Source: Myxococcales bacterium
Lineage (GTDB): Bacteria > Myxococcota_A > UBA9042
NCBI GenBank assembly: GCA_009692465.1
Contig: SHZD01000039.1
Location: forward strand, 1-35,782
DNA: 35,782 bases
Direction: 5' to 3'
Below, in pieces: positions 19,201-25,628 of this stretch. The notes beneath the pieces were generated by a model. That model was given only the letters and a program-made list of their open reading frames with translations, was not told the origin of the DNA and ran no database searches. The position numbers were made by a program, and so were the translations under genes. The first letter of the stretch is position 1. Each line of letters opens with the position of its first letter.

Positions 19201-19465
19201 TCACAGCTTTGGGCGGCGCCACAACCGAGTCCGCCGCTGGATCGGCATTGCGCAAGCGAAAACGCAAACCGCCTTCGCCTTCTGCCATCGCGTGATGGGC
19301 AGGTCGACGGTGTCCCGATCCAGCGTCGTCATCGTCTTGCTCAAGCTGCGGTTGCACGGGGGCCTCCATCGGACTGCGACCGCGCTCGGCGGGATTGGGC
19401 TGGCATGCCGTAGCGAATACCGTGAGAATCAGGGTGATTTTGAGCGACCAACGACTGTAGCACAT
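13274..19465 (-). CDS. Alpha-2-macroglobulin family lipoprotein with thioester
   Basis: 2063 residues; the ATG is preceded by GGAGG six bases upstream. A lipoprotein signal ends in VFATAC-Q, so the mature protein is lipid-anchored, probably facing the periplasm. Order: low-complexity stalk, an Ig-like domain near 130-230 (ISLTFSQPM), macroglobulin domains including the hallmark DRGLYKPGETARIKGWLR near 710, then a charged Pro/Glu/Lys/Ser linker at about 1270-1345, the PDNLTRYRVMVVA stretch, and the thioester domain. The thioester motif is intact: Cys1567-Ser-Glu-Gln1570 in PFECSEQ, followed by the helical toroid with GGFGFWKKGDQSWP. The family traps proteases: cleavage of a bait region exposes the thioester. 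The linker lies where a bait would be expected. It is longer than YfhM-type proteins (about 1650). The usual partner pbpC is absent nearby; the gene stands alone. Confidence 0.92.
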   Translation of the reverse strand: MCYSRWSLKITLILTVFATACQPNPAERGRSPMEAPVQPQLEQDDDDAGSGHRRPAHHAMAEGEGGLRFRLRNADPAADSVVAPPKAVTTPLTAAETAKLLARLPKLVALTGDAQPFALRDKSLPAPRPRETVPQAFPPLPTAVPPPAVDAGPLQVLRHGPDGDVELAPRISLTFSQPMVPMTDHASLGKLPIPAQVTPTVAGEWRWLGTQTLIFQPKERLPMATEYAVVVPMGTRSQTGGALPAEFRFAFRTPAPRLLHYEPQGYGHPVSPVIFGQFDQAVDPEQIGAKIKLLADGKTVSFKVLTKADLIANPAYKWRLEALDKDGHGNRWVALQASSELPKNVTVRVNWGPHLPSAEGPRTSAQVVHHSFRTYGPLAFTGGECGWRNECPPLNPFYLHFSNTLDTNTFDPKWVTVDPPVPNWQVVVGGSGITASGLTRGNTKYTVHIATELRDIYSQILGKVATATFKTTRAQPAFSMQGGPLMVLDPAQKTPQLAAWTVNYRLLKMQVWRVEPKDWWQWRKAQRDQSDGDKQPRPPGVLAIDRLVNVGGVADEVTETALELAPALHGKHGHVLVHVQPVPQPKESWRQAHFWAWVQVTQLGVTAIVDHAKLVGWATDLTSGKPAAGAQLHLIDDTKGDVALPIDADGNAVFALPDSSNVSRMVVAKRGADSVMLPERDSSWGDGSNWHRSDPGSHTVWHTVDDRGLYKPGETARIKGWLRTLVRGPKGDVQAYGGANHLYWRLRDARGNDVLKGKLPVAPTGSFDLAVELPGNLHLGHAQLVFSYAENGWDRNHPLRVDEFRRPEFESTTQTDPGPYVIGDHALVSTLARYYAGGALPNAEVQWQVNASPGSFSPTGWDGWGFGKPTPWWMRWWRANNATTSQSLTARLTSAGQHVARIDFDGAADIQPYALTAHATVFDVNRQAWSSQAHLVVHPAAVYAGLKLDKAFLQAGETIEVGVIATDLAGKAKAGLPVQVRMYRERSEQVAGQWEKMEVDIATCAWTSTEKPGNCSFSPKGGGSWQIEATLHDEQGRRNVTKLQLYVSGKDDVPDRSLPQDQVQLVPDKKEYAPGSIVKLLVIAPWNDAEGELTVAREGRVSRRHFRCFGKTATLEIPIEQAHTPNLVAHVAMLGQTPRDGADGQPDPKLPLRPAHAHAEITLPIPPVQRTLQVKVVPLHPDAAPKQKTHITVQVLDSAGKPQANAEVLVVMADDAVLALTGYRISTPLGSFYPLRGGGLALHEVRRWLMLAAGPALRIEGVESEPRYRNGHGGVKRKSMASKKGEDMAMGAGAPMEEPSSPQSPPPPSPEPKDSKKETRESDKSEDKPTTGATDDASAPAPIALRKDFNPLAVFAPAVKTDANGNATVEVTLPDNLTRYRVMVVAASEDKLFGLGDATVVARLPLMVRPSAPRFANFGDQFELPVVLQNQTPTPLVVQIAARSTVLQVAALGYRLTIAAHDRVEVRIPTTAPSAGTGRVQLAVATGSFADAAEISLPVWTPATTEAFATYGVLDSGADKTSVRAQPIRTPKDVVKQFGGLQITTSSTALQGLTDAVLYLVRYPFECSEQRASRMLSIAALRDVLKAFAVADLPSDAELEASMVNDIKALGRLQNYDGGFGFWKKGDQSWPVTTLHATLALVRAKAKGYTVPEKMLKQALYYCKHIDNQFTQWYGHSTRRVLRAQALYVLLQAGNRDVAKARALLAEVKKIEDLSLEALGWIWPVLVGDKASTAQLTAIRTHVGNRVEEQAGAAHFTVRYDDGAHLLLASDRRADAVLLDALMTDDPKSDLIPKIVKGLLAHRKKGRWGSTQENAWVLLALDRYFRTFEKVTPDFVARLWLGDQYAGEQAFRGRSTDRQEVSIPMAFLLQGPADRNLLLQKTGDGRLYYRIGLNYAPIDLKLPPLDRGFFVQRRYEAVDQPDDVKRDADGTWRVKAGARVRVRVEMVAPARRYHVALVDPLPAGFEAINGDLLGSQPPPDVQPTTPSGGQRWWWGRWYEHDNLRDERAEAFTSLLWEGDWEYAYLCRATTPGTFVAPPAKAEEMYSPEVFGRSGTDRVVVVGE

Positions 19466-19667
19466 GAAAACCTCCGAGTTGCGACCTCGGTAGACGCGCC
19501 AACGTGCTCAGGTGGTCTGCCACTCTCCCGGCGCCAAACGGCGCAAGGCTAGGCCATTTTCACATTGCAGTCGACCGGAGGTCAGATCCAAGCCAGAGCG
19601 GCACTTGCCCCTTTTGCGCCACCGGTCTATTTTGGCGCGGCGCACGGGTCGCGCGGTCAGGTTCACC
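19466..19667. promoter_or_regulatory. Divergent intergenic region
   Basis: About 200 bases between the divergent macroglobulin gene and cyaY; promoters for both must lie here. On the minus strand the macroglobulin has a GGAGG six bases before its ATG. I cannot point to confident -35/-10 boxes. Confidence 0.4.
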
Positions 19668-19997
19668 ATGGACGAAAAGGAGTTCCGCAAACGCTCCGGC
19701 GCCATCTACAAGGCGGTATGCGACCGCCTTGACTTGGAGGATCCCGACGAAGTCGAGGCCGAGCTCACTTCGGACGTGGTGCGCATCCGCTGCAAAGGCG
19801 GCAAAGTGTTTATTCTCAATCACCAAACGCCACTGAGTGAACTTTGGTACGCCGCCGGCGATCGCGCTTGGCATTTTCAGTTCGACCCCTCGGCCGGAAA
19901 GTGGATCGATCCCCGCAATTTTGAGGAGTTAGGTGCCACTTTGGCCGCCACCATCACCCGCGCCGTCGGCAAACCCATCGCGTTTGCCGTGCGGTAG
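19668..19997 (+). CDS. cyaY: Frataxin/CyaY-like iron-binding protein
   Basis: 109 residues from ATG 19668, close to the 106 of E. coli CyaY; the frame is open further upstream but that part is Arg-rich and not conserved. Frataxins bind iron with an acidic ridge and regulate the cysteine desulfurase in Fe-S cluster assembly. Seen: an acidic first helix (MDEKEF...AVCDRLDLEDPDEVEAEL), the beta-sheet core with VFILNHQTPLSELWYA, which matches the family's I-x-N-x-Q-x-P-x3-W signature, then WHFQFD, KWIDPRN and a C-terminal helix (LGATLAATITRAVG). No isc or suf genes are visible beside it. Divergent from the macroglobulin gene and followed by repeat family 3. Frataxin is best known from beta- and gammaproteobacteria and mitochondria, so its presence here is slightly unexpected. 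Confidence 0.85.
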   Translation: MDEKEFRKRSGAIYKAVCDRLDLEDPDEVEAELTSDVVRIRCKGGKVFILNHQTPLSELWYAAGDRAWHFQFDPSAGKWIDPRNFEELGATLAATITRAVGKPIAFAVR

Positions 19998-20009
19998 CTG
20001 GCTTCGGAC

Positions 20010-20140
20010 CCAGGCAAAATCAAGTCGATTTTGCTGTCCGGCCCATTGCCTGCTTGGTGGGTCGCTAACTCGCGGCTTTGCAAGCCGACTCGACGCTCCG
20101 TTTTTATCGCGGATCGATCGAGTAATTCTTGCTTGGGCCC
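20010..20140 (+). repeat. Family 3 hairpin repeat, copy A
   Basis: About 130 bases matching the reverse complement of 29212-29347 over almost the whole length. Contains hairpin GCAAAATC-AAGTC-GATTTTGC (20014-20034), a second hairpin CGGCTT-TGC-AAGCCG, and the palindrome TCGATCGA. A degenerate partial repeat of its middle (GTGGGTCGCTAA...CAGCCGACTCG) continues to about 20190. Confidence 0.85.
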
Positions 20141-20276
20141 TTAGTGGGTCGCTAAGCGCGCGTCTATTCAGCCGACTCGCCGCGCCGATCCGTTCGTGGG
20201 TCGTCGATTTAGATTTTGATGGAGCCTTACCCTGAAGCTGCGGATTAGCGAGACGAAGAGGCGAATTTGGCTGGCA

Positions 20277-21896
20277 ATGGCGGTCGCCGTGACGCTTTTA
20301 GGGCCGACGACGGCGTGGCCCTTTAGCACCGAAGTCCATCGCTGGCTGACCGAAAAAGCGCTGACTTCGGTGGTCGCGCCGGGTCAGGTCCTGACGCCGT
20401 CCGAAGCGCAGTTCGTGGCGTTCTATCGCTGGCTGGGTGGCGTGTTTGCCCACAAGACCGAGGAGGTCAACCGCGATGGGCCCGATCCCGATCGGTTCTT
20501 AAAGCGCTTTGCAAGTCCGGCGGCCTTTGACGCTTTTGCGATTCGCGGCTTTTTGGGTCTGTCGCAAGAGCAGACGCCGGCGGTGTGGGGGCTGGAGGAG
20601 TTTGAACGCGACACCGGCGTCGATCGCTTTAATCTGGTGGTCGGCGGATCAGCGATGCCCGATGTCGACAAGCGCAATCAAAATCGCTTCGCCTATGACG
20701 AAAAACGCAACCGAATCAATACAAAGGACGGTAGCCCTCTGCCCGCCGATCCGATGATTCTCAACATGGGTGGCAAGGCGGAAGGTCTGTCGAGTCAGGC
20801 CCACGCCCACTACCAGCTTTCGGCGGATAAACCTAGCGATAATCCAGAATTGCTCAAGTCCGAGCCGTGGAACTTTGTCGTCGCCACCGCTTTTGCCGGA
20901 CCAGTAGAAACCTATGCCGCCCAAATGGCCCAGATCCACCTGGATATGGCGATTTTGGCCAAAGCGTGGGGTGATTACGAGCAAAATCAGGCCGGCGAGT
21001 ATTTGTCGCTGATGTGGTGGAGCGCCGGTCTGCATTACGTGCAGGACGCCGCTGGCCCGCTGCACAACGTCCAAGTAGGCGGGTATCCTGTGTTTTTTGA
21101 GGCCAAGCTGCAGTGGTATCTGGCGGGCCTGCTGACAGCCGGCGGCTTTGTGGGGCCCTTGCCGACGTTTGTGGCCCAGGCGCGGCACCTGATACGCAAC
21201 CTGCACTTGTTTGCCGAACAGTGGCTGGCGCGCGAGCTCGACCACTTGCGGATGGGCAAGCCGGCGGCGGCGGCGCTGGCGCAGGCGTGGACCCAGACCT
21301 CAGTCGATGAGCCGGAGCTGATGGCGGCGTTGGGCTCAAGCATGGCCCCGCACTTGGCGGGGGCCTTTCAGGGTCAGCCGTTTGAGCAAGGCGGAGCGGA
21401 AATTCTGGTGCTGGCGCTAGCCAAAACGGGGCGAACCGCCGGGGCGCCGTTGTACGAAGCTGCGTTGCAGACGATGCACCCCAAGTGGCGGCGGCTGGCC
21501 CACCGGCTGGGCGACGAGCAAACGATTACCGATGCCGAAGTCGCCGATAGCGATGAGGTCGAAGTGGCCGAAGCGCTGGGGCGCATGGCGCTCATTCACG
21601 CCAAGTCGGTGCGGCGAGCCAGCACGGCGGCGCGGATCTATTGGCAGGCTTTCCAAAAAGGCAGTCCGGACGCTGCCGCGCGCCGATTGCGGCGGATTGC
21701 GCTCAATGCCATGGATGCCCGCGAAAAACGGCTGGCTACCTACCTAAAATGGCAGTATTCTCCGCCCAAAGATACTGAAGTTGTGCCGGAATTCTTGTTC
21801 GCTGAAATGGGCGCTGGCGTATTGTTGGTCGGTGCGGTGTGGCTGGTGCGCCGTTGGCGTCGGCGCCCGCGCATGGCCAAGCCACAGGAATCCTAG
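20277..21896 (+). CDS. Zinc phospholipase C / P1 nuclease-like exoprotein
   Basis: 539 residues from ATG 20277. That start leaves a signal peptide without positive charge (MAVAVTLLGPTTAWPFS); an in-frame stop at 20217 limits extension, and a CTG at 20232 would add KLRISETKRRIW, a proper basic n-region, so a non-ATG start is plausible. The domain is all-helical and resembles the zinc-dependent phospholipase C/S1-P1 nuclease group: His21 in STEVHRWL, then HYVQDAAGPLH with His253, Asp257 and His263, the core metal-binding pattern. Near residue 510 a hydrophobic segment (MGAGVLLVGAVWLV) followed by RRWRRRPR should anchor the protein in the membrane with the catalytic part outside. Lipase versus nuclease cannot be decided from sequence. 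The next gene starts two bases after the stop. Confidence 0.7.
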   Translation: MAVAVTLLGPTTAWPFSTEVHRWLTEKALTSVVAPGQVLTPSEAQFVAFYRWLGGVFAHKTEEVNRDGPDPDRFLKRFASPAAFDAFAIRGFLGLSQEQTPAVWGLEEFERDTGVDRFNLVVGGSAMPDVDKRNQNRFAYDEKRNRINTKDGSPLPADPMILNMGGKAEGLSSQAHAHYQLSADKPSDNPELLKSEPWNFVVATAFAGPVETYAAQMAQIHLDMAILAKAWGDYEQNQAGEYLSLMWWSAGLHYVQDAAGPLHNVQVGGYPVFFEAKLQWYLAGLLTAGGFVGPLPTFVAQARHLIRNLHLFAEQWLARELDHLRMGKPAAAALAQAWTQTSVDEPELMAALGSSMAPHLAGAFQGQPFEQGGAEILVLALAKTGRTAGAPLYEAALQTMHPKWRRLAHRLGDEQTITDAEVADSDEVEVAEALGRMALIHAKSVRRASTAARIYWQAFQKGSPDAAARRLRRIALNAMDAREKRLATYLKWQYSPPKDTEVVPEFLFAEMGAGVLLVGAVWLVRRWRRRPRMAKPQES

Positions 21897-21898
21897 CG

Positions 21899-23101
21899 AT
21901 GGCAATTGCTGACACCGCGACCAGTTCCGACAACTGGCAGGCTTGGACCGCCCAGGCTCAGGCGGCGGCGGACCACCCTGCGCAGTGGCCGCAATTGCTG
22001 GGCCCGCTGCGGGATCGCCTGTGGCATCTGTGCAAAGCGCCGCAAAGCGGGTCGACTGCGCTGAGGCAATTGTGGGCAACAGCCGGCCATCAATTGCAGG
22101 CCGTGTGGCTGGCGCCGTTGCTAGAAGAGCAAGATTTACCTACGGATTTTCGTCGTGGGATGGCGATCTTGGCGGGCACACTGCCCGACCGCGCTAGCAA
22201 CGCCGCGCTGCAAATTCTCGGCCATGGCGAGCATATCGATAGCGCAGGCTGGCAGGCGATTGGCCAGCGCGCGTTGGCACAACGCCCTGCTATTGCTCCA
22301 GAAAGTGACTGCGCGGTGTTTCTGGCTCGCCACGGACCGCCGCAAGCGTTTGCCAGCGTCGCGCTGACGGCCTTTCGGCACGGCCCGGACGATGCCGACG
22401 ACCGCTTGGTCGCATTGGGGCAACTGGGGCGCTTTGCGGACTCTCGCAGCGTGGGGTGGTATCTGCGGGTGGCTGAAATCGGCGCCGCGCATATGGAAGT
22501 GATTCAAGCCGCAGCGCTGGCTCTGGCCGCAGGCGGCGACAAGCGGGCGTGGACGGACGTCCTAGTTCGCAGCGCTGGGTGTGCGCACGGATTGGATGCG
22601 TGGGCGCGCTGGACCGCGCTGGAAGGCTTGGTTTTTCACTTGGGTGCCGCGGCGTTGCCGTTTGCCCTTGCGGCTCTGCGCGCGGCCGGCGACGATTTGC
22701 CTGACGGTTACTTGCAAGGCGTGACGACCCACGTGCTGCAACTGGACAGCAACCAGAAGCTCGATAGTGCTTCGCTGACGGTGGCAGGCCAGCGCCTCAA
22801 TGCTCCGCCGTGGCCGCCACTGCCCGGCTTGCGTCAACGCGTGGATTCTCGCGACGCCCGGGTCGCGCGCGAAGCGGCTTTTGTCTGGGAGCAAAATGGC
22901 AGTGATCCCAAGATGTTACAGCAACGAGCTGCCGTTGAGTGTGCCTTGATGCAAGCCAATGTGTTGATTGGTTCGCTGTTGGCGCCCACTGACCCTGCTC
23001 CGCTGGATTTGGCGGCGTGGGCAACAATCAGCAGCGCGGTGTCTGCCGTGGATCGCGATCGGTTGCAAGAGCAAGAGCGGCAATGGCTGACTGGGAGCTA
23101 G
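21899..23101 (+). CDS. HEAT-like helical repeat protein, unknown function
   Basis: 400 residues from ATG 21899, two bases after the previous stop, so translation is probably coupled. The sequence is rich in Ala, Leu, Trp and Gln and reads as a succession of helix pairs of roughly 30-40 residues (DDRLVALGQLGRFAD, MEVIQAAALALAAGGD, RWTALEGLVFHLGAAAL), similar to HEAT or armadillo repeats. No signal peptide or membrane segment is visible, so it is probably cytoplasmic. I recognise no catalytic motif. Coupling to the phospholipase-like gene suggests a related job, perhaps a binding partner, but this is inference. It is convergent with the DUF1415 gene; only four bases separate the stops. Confidence 0.65.
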   Translation: MAIADTATSSDNWQAWTAQAQAAADHPAQWPQLLGPLRDRLWHLCKAPQSGSTALRQLWATAGHQLQAVWLAPLLEEQDLPTDFRRGMAILAGTLPDRASNAALQILGHGEHIDSAGWQAIGQRALAQRPAIAPESDCAVFLARHGPPQAFASVALTAFRHGPDDADDRLVALGQLGRFADSRSVGWYLRVAEIGAAHMEVIQAAALALAAGGDKRAWTDVLVRSAGCAHGLDAWARWTALEGLVFHLGAAALPFALAALRAAGDDLPDGYLQGVTTHVLQLDSNQKLDSASLTVAGQRLNAPPWPPLPGLRQRVDSRDARVAREAAFVWEQNGSDPKMLQQRAAVECALMQANVLIGSLLAPTDPAPLDLAAWATISSAVSAVDRDRLQEQERQWLTGS

Positions 23102-23105
23102 AGCG

Positions 23106-23861
23106 TCAGGCTGACTGCGGTTTCTCGCTGGTACGACGTTGACTAAGGCCCAGCATCGCGCTTTGCAATTGGAGCCCTTGGTGCTGCCACGTCTGTTCGT
23201 TGTTAAGGGCGATTCGTTCGGACAGCGAAATGTGACCCGCCAGCGTCGCCGCCGCAGCCAAAATCGTTTCCGCCGTGCTCAATTCGCCGACATCGACGTA
23301 GCGATGCTCGCCGTGGCCCTTGCGCACCCGGTCCAACAGCGAACGCCGCACCAACTGCACGGTTGGATCGGGCGATCGCCGAAACAAGCCCACAAGTTGA
23401 TGCGGTTGCGCCGTTCCAAACGGCAATTGCGGATGAAAGGCCACCGCAAAGCAAGTGCCAACTGCGCCGTTGTCGGCCAAATCTGTCACAACTTGCGCTT
23501 CAACGCGGCGCAACATGGCCTCAAACTGGGCGTGATCCCCAACGAAAAGCGGGGCAATCAGCAGCGCGACTTCAAAATCGTCGTCGGTGGTTTGTTGCAG
23601 CGTCAGTAGCGTCGCGCGCAGCTCGGCGGCCATGTCCGGGCTGGTCAACACTATTCGCTGCAACTTGCCAGTCTGTCGGCACTGGCGGGCAAACGGACAT
23701 AGGTTGAAGGTCTCAACGACGTTGCGCAGGTATTCGTCATTGCGCAGCAGCGTTTGTTCTTGCAGCAGCGTTTGTTCTTGCAGCAGCGTTTGTTCTTGCA
23801 GCAGCGTTTGTTCTTGCAGCAGCGTTTGTTCTTGCAGCAGCGTTTGTTCTTGCAGATCCAC
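23106..23861 (-). CDS. DUF1415 family protein with N-terminal QEQTLL repeats
   Basis: 251 residues. After MDL come six perfect QEQTLL hexapeptides, then the DUF1415 domain: YLRNVVETFNLCPFAR, LTSPDMAAEL, a DDDFEVALLIAPLF stretch, GTCFAVAFHPQLPFG and RRSPDPTVQLVRRSLLDRVR. The family is small, cytoplasmic and without a known reaction; its conserved Cys in NLCPFA and the His/Pro segment suggest metal or thiol chemistry, which is not shown. The hexapeptide array is an 18-base tandem repeat and is not part of the family, where the domain starts near the N-terminus; a start within the repeats is possible because nothing but the first ATG is available upstream. The ATG lies three bases after the aldehyde dehydrogenase stop, so the two genes are one operon. 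Confidence 0.75.
   Translation of the reverse strand: MDLQEQTLLQEQTLLQEQTLLQEQTLLQEQTLLQEQTLLRNDEYLRNVVETFNLCPFARQCRQTGKLQRIVLTSPDMAAELRATLLTLQQTTDDDFEVALLIAPLFVGDHAQFEAMLRRVEAQVVTDLADNGAVGTCFAVAFHPQLPFGTAQPHQLVGLFRRSPDPTVQLVRRSLLDRVRKGHGEHRYVDVGELSTAETILAAAATLAGHISLSERIALNNEQTWQHQGLQLQSAMLGLSQRRTSEKPQSA
23747..23854 (-). repeat. 18-base coding minisatellite (6 units)
   Basis: Six identical head-to-tail 18-base units, reading GCAGCGTTTGTTCTTGCA in one register on the plus strand, encode (QEQTLL)6 on the minus strand. The units show no base differences, which points to recent expansion or slippage. Unit length is a multiple of three, so gain or loss keeps the frame. Confidence 0.95.
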
Positions 23862-23864
23862 GCC

Positions 23865-25325
23865 TTAGGCCGTCAAAATCGAGACCAGTCTTTCCAGCCG
23901 CGGGCCGTAGGGAGGATTCATCAAGAATGCGCCGTTGATGCGGGACTGGTAGAACACACCCTTGAGGTGGCTGAGGGTGTCGAAACCGCGCTGACCGTGA
24001 TAGGCGCCCATCCCGGCCGGCCCTACGCCGCCAAACGGCAAGTCTTCTTGGGCAATGTGCAAGATCGTGTCGTTGATGGTCACCCCGCCCGACGTCGTGC
24101 GCTGCATCACCGCATTGACCCGGCTGGAATCGCGGTCAAAGTAGTACAGCGCCAGCGGCCGCGGCCGCGCATTGATGTAGGCAATCGCGTCGTCGGTGCC
24201 GGTGTGCTCGAGCACGGGCAGAATCGGGCCAAAAATTTCTTCTTGCATCAGGATCATGTCGTCGCTGGTCGCAGTGACCAACGTCGGTGGCATTTTGTGG
24301 GCCGCCGCCAGAAATTCCTCATTAGCTGGATTAATTTCAATCACTTGCGCACCCTTGCTCTTGGCGTCGTCCAGCCATTGGCACAGGCGCAGATACTGCC
24401 GGTCATTGACGACCGCAGTGTAGTCGGGATTGTCGCGCAGCGTCGGTCGCGTTTTGGCGACCACTTGCTTACAAGCCTCGATAAACTCAGCCGTTTTTCC
24501 ATGCGGCACCAGCACATAGTCGGGGGCAATACACGTTTGACCAGCGTTGAGCAGCTTGCCGGCCATAATGCGCTCGGCAGCCAGATCCATCGGAAATGAA
24601 TCGTGAATTACCGCTGGCGATTTGCCGCCCAACTCCAGAGTCACGGGCGTTAGATTGTCCGCCGCGGCGCGCATCACCATCGCCCCGACCCGCGTTGAAC
24701 CGGTGAACAGAATGTGGTCAAACGGCAGCCGCGAAAACGCCTCGGCCACTTCGACCCCGCCTTGGGCCACCGTGACCACGCTGGGATCGAAGGCTTCAGT
24801 CATCATTTTAGCCAGCAGTGCTGAGGTGTTGGGCGTCAATTCACTAGGCTTGATGATCGCCCGGTTACCCGCCGCCAAGGCCGCCACTAGCGGGGACAGA
24901 GACAGCTGGACCGGGTAGTTCCACGGCGCGATAATCCCAATCACTCCCAGTGGTTGCGGCACAACTCTGGCGCTGCCCGGCTGAAATGCCCAGTGCACCG
25001 GCGCCCGCCGCGGTTTGGCCCAACCGGCTAGGTGCTTGCGGGTGTGCTTGAGCGTCGCCATGGTCGGAAAAATGTCGGCCAGCAGCGTTTCGTGGCGCGA
25101 GCGGGCCCCAAAATCGGCGTTGCAGGCCTCGGTGATGGCGGTCTGGTTGGCGCGCAGTACCCGCTCCAACGCATCTAGGCGCGCGCGGCGTTCGGCAACG
25201 GTCGGCGGCGCTTCGCTGCGGCTCAGTTGGTGCATGCGCTGAAAACTGGTGCGCAACGTGGTGATGACCGGATCGTCGCGGTGGTGGGCGAGATCGACGA
25301 CGGCGGCGGCAGCTTGGGTACTCAT
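23865..25325 (-). CDS. Aldehyde dehydrogenase, coniferyl-aldehyde dehydrogenase-like
   Basis: 486 residues. Oxidises an aldehyde to the acid with NAD(P). Motifs are complete: cofactor stretch GIIAPWNYPVQL, KPSELTP, HILFTGSTRVGAMVM, catalytic Glu231 in LELGGKSP, nucleophile Cys265 in NAGQTCIAPDY, EEIFGPILPV, and INDTILHIAQEDLPFGGVGPAGMGAYHG near the C-terminus. The last stretch and the lack of a long N-terminal extension place it with the class 3-like group that includes bacterial coniferyl aldehyde dehydrogenases and fatty aldehyde dehydrogenases; the true substrate is open. It is the first gene of an apparent two-gene operon with the DUF1415 gene. Its promoter should lie in the 300-base divergent region to 25628. 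Confidence 0.9.
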   Translation of the reverse strand: MSTQAAAAVVDLAHHRDDPVITTLRTSFQRMHQLSRSEAPPTVAERRARLDALERVLRANQTAITEACNADFGARSRHETLLADIFPTMATLKHTRKHLAGWAKPRRAPVHWAFQPGSARVVPQPLGVIGIIAPWNYPVQLSLSPLVAALAAGNRAIIKPSELTPNTSALLAKMMTEAFDPSVVTVAQGGVEVAEAFSRLPFDHILFTGSTRVGAMVMRAAADNLTPVTLELGGKSPAVIHDSFPMDLAAERIMAGKLLNAGQTCIAPDYVLVPHGKTAEFIEACKQVVAKTRPTLRDNPDYTAVVNDRQYLRLCQWLDDAKSKGAQVIEINPANEEFLAAAHKMPPTLVTATSDDMILMQEEIFGPILPVLEHTGTDDAIAYINARPRPLALYYFDRDSSRVNAVMQRTTSGGVTINDTILHIAQEDLPFGGVGPAGMGAYHGQRGFDTLSHLKGVFYQSRINGAFLMNPPYGPRLERLVSILTA

Positions 25326-25628
25326 TGGCAGATCCTAGTGGCTCTGGGCCGAGGCGATTATGGCGCTTTTGGAGCCAGATGGCGAGGCCTAATCGCCAAC
25401 CGGACTGGGGCAAGACGGCCCCACGCTGTCGCCATCAGGTCGGGTTGGCGATTGCAATTTGGGCTGCGGGCCGCCAATCTAGCCGCAGTTGGCCGCCAAG
25501 GAGCCAGTTGGCTCACTTGGGATGCGACCGCCGGGCCCAACCGATTGGAATCGCAAGCAATTGCCGCGCTGACAGCGCAGTCAAATCGTCGAGCCAGCCC
25601 CAACACTGCTCCAACTAACGAGGCCTTC
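25326..25628. promoter_or_regulatory. Divergent intergenic region, 303 bases
   Basis: Between the aldehyde dehydrogenase (-) and the Lys-rich gene (+). It must hold both promoters. An open frame runs through it in the Lys-rich gene's phase, but its composition differs sharply from the Lys-rich protein. I see no clear operator. Confidence 0.4.

Noticed and set aside
23747-23854. CRISPR array
   Set aside because: Units are identical and directly adjacent with no spacers, and they encode a hexapeptide in frame.
23754-24599. 281-codon open frame on the plus strand
   Set aside because: Antisense to the DUF1415 repeat region and the aldehyde dehydrogenase; composition is that of a shadow.
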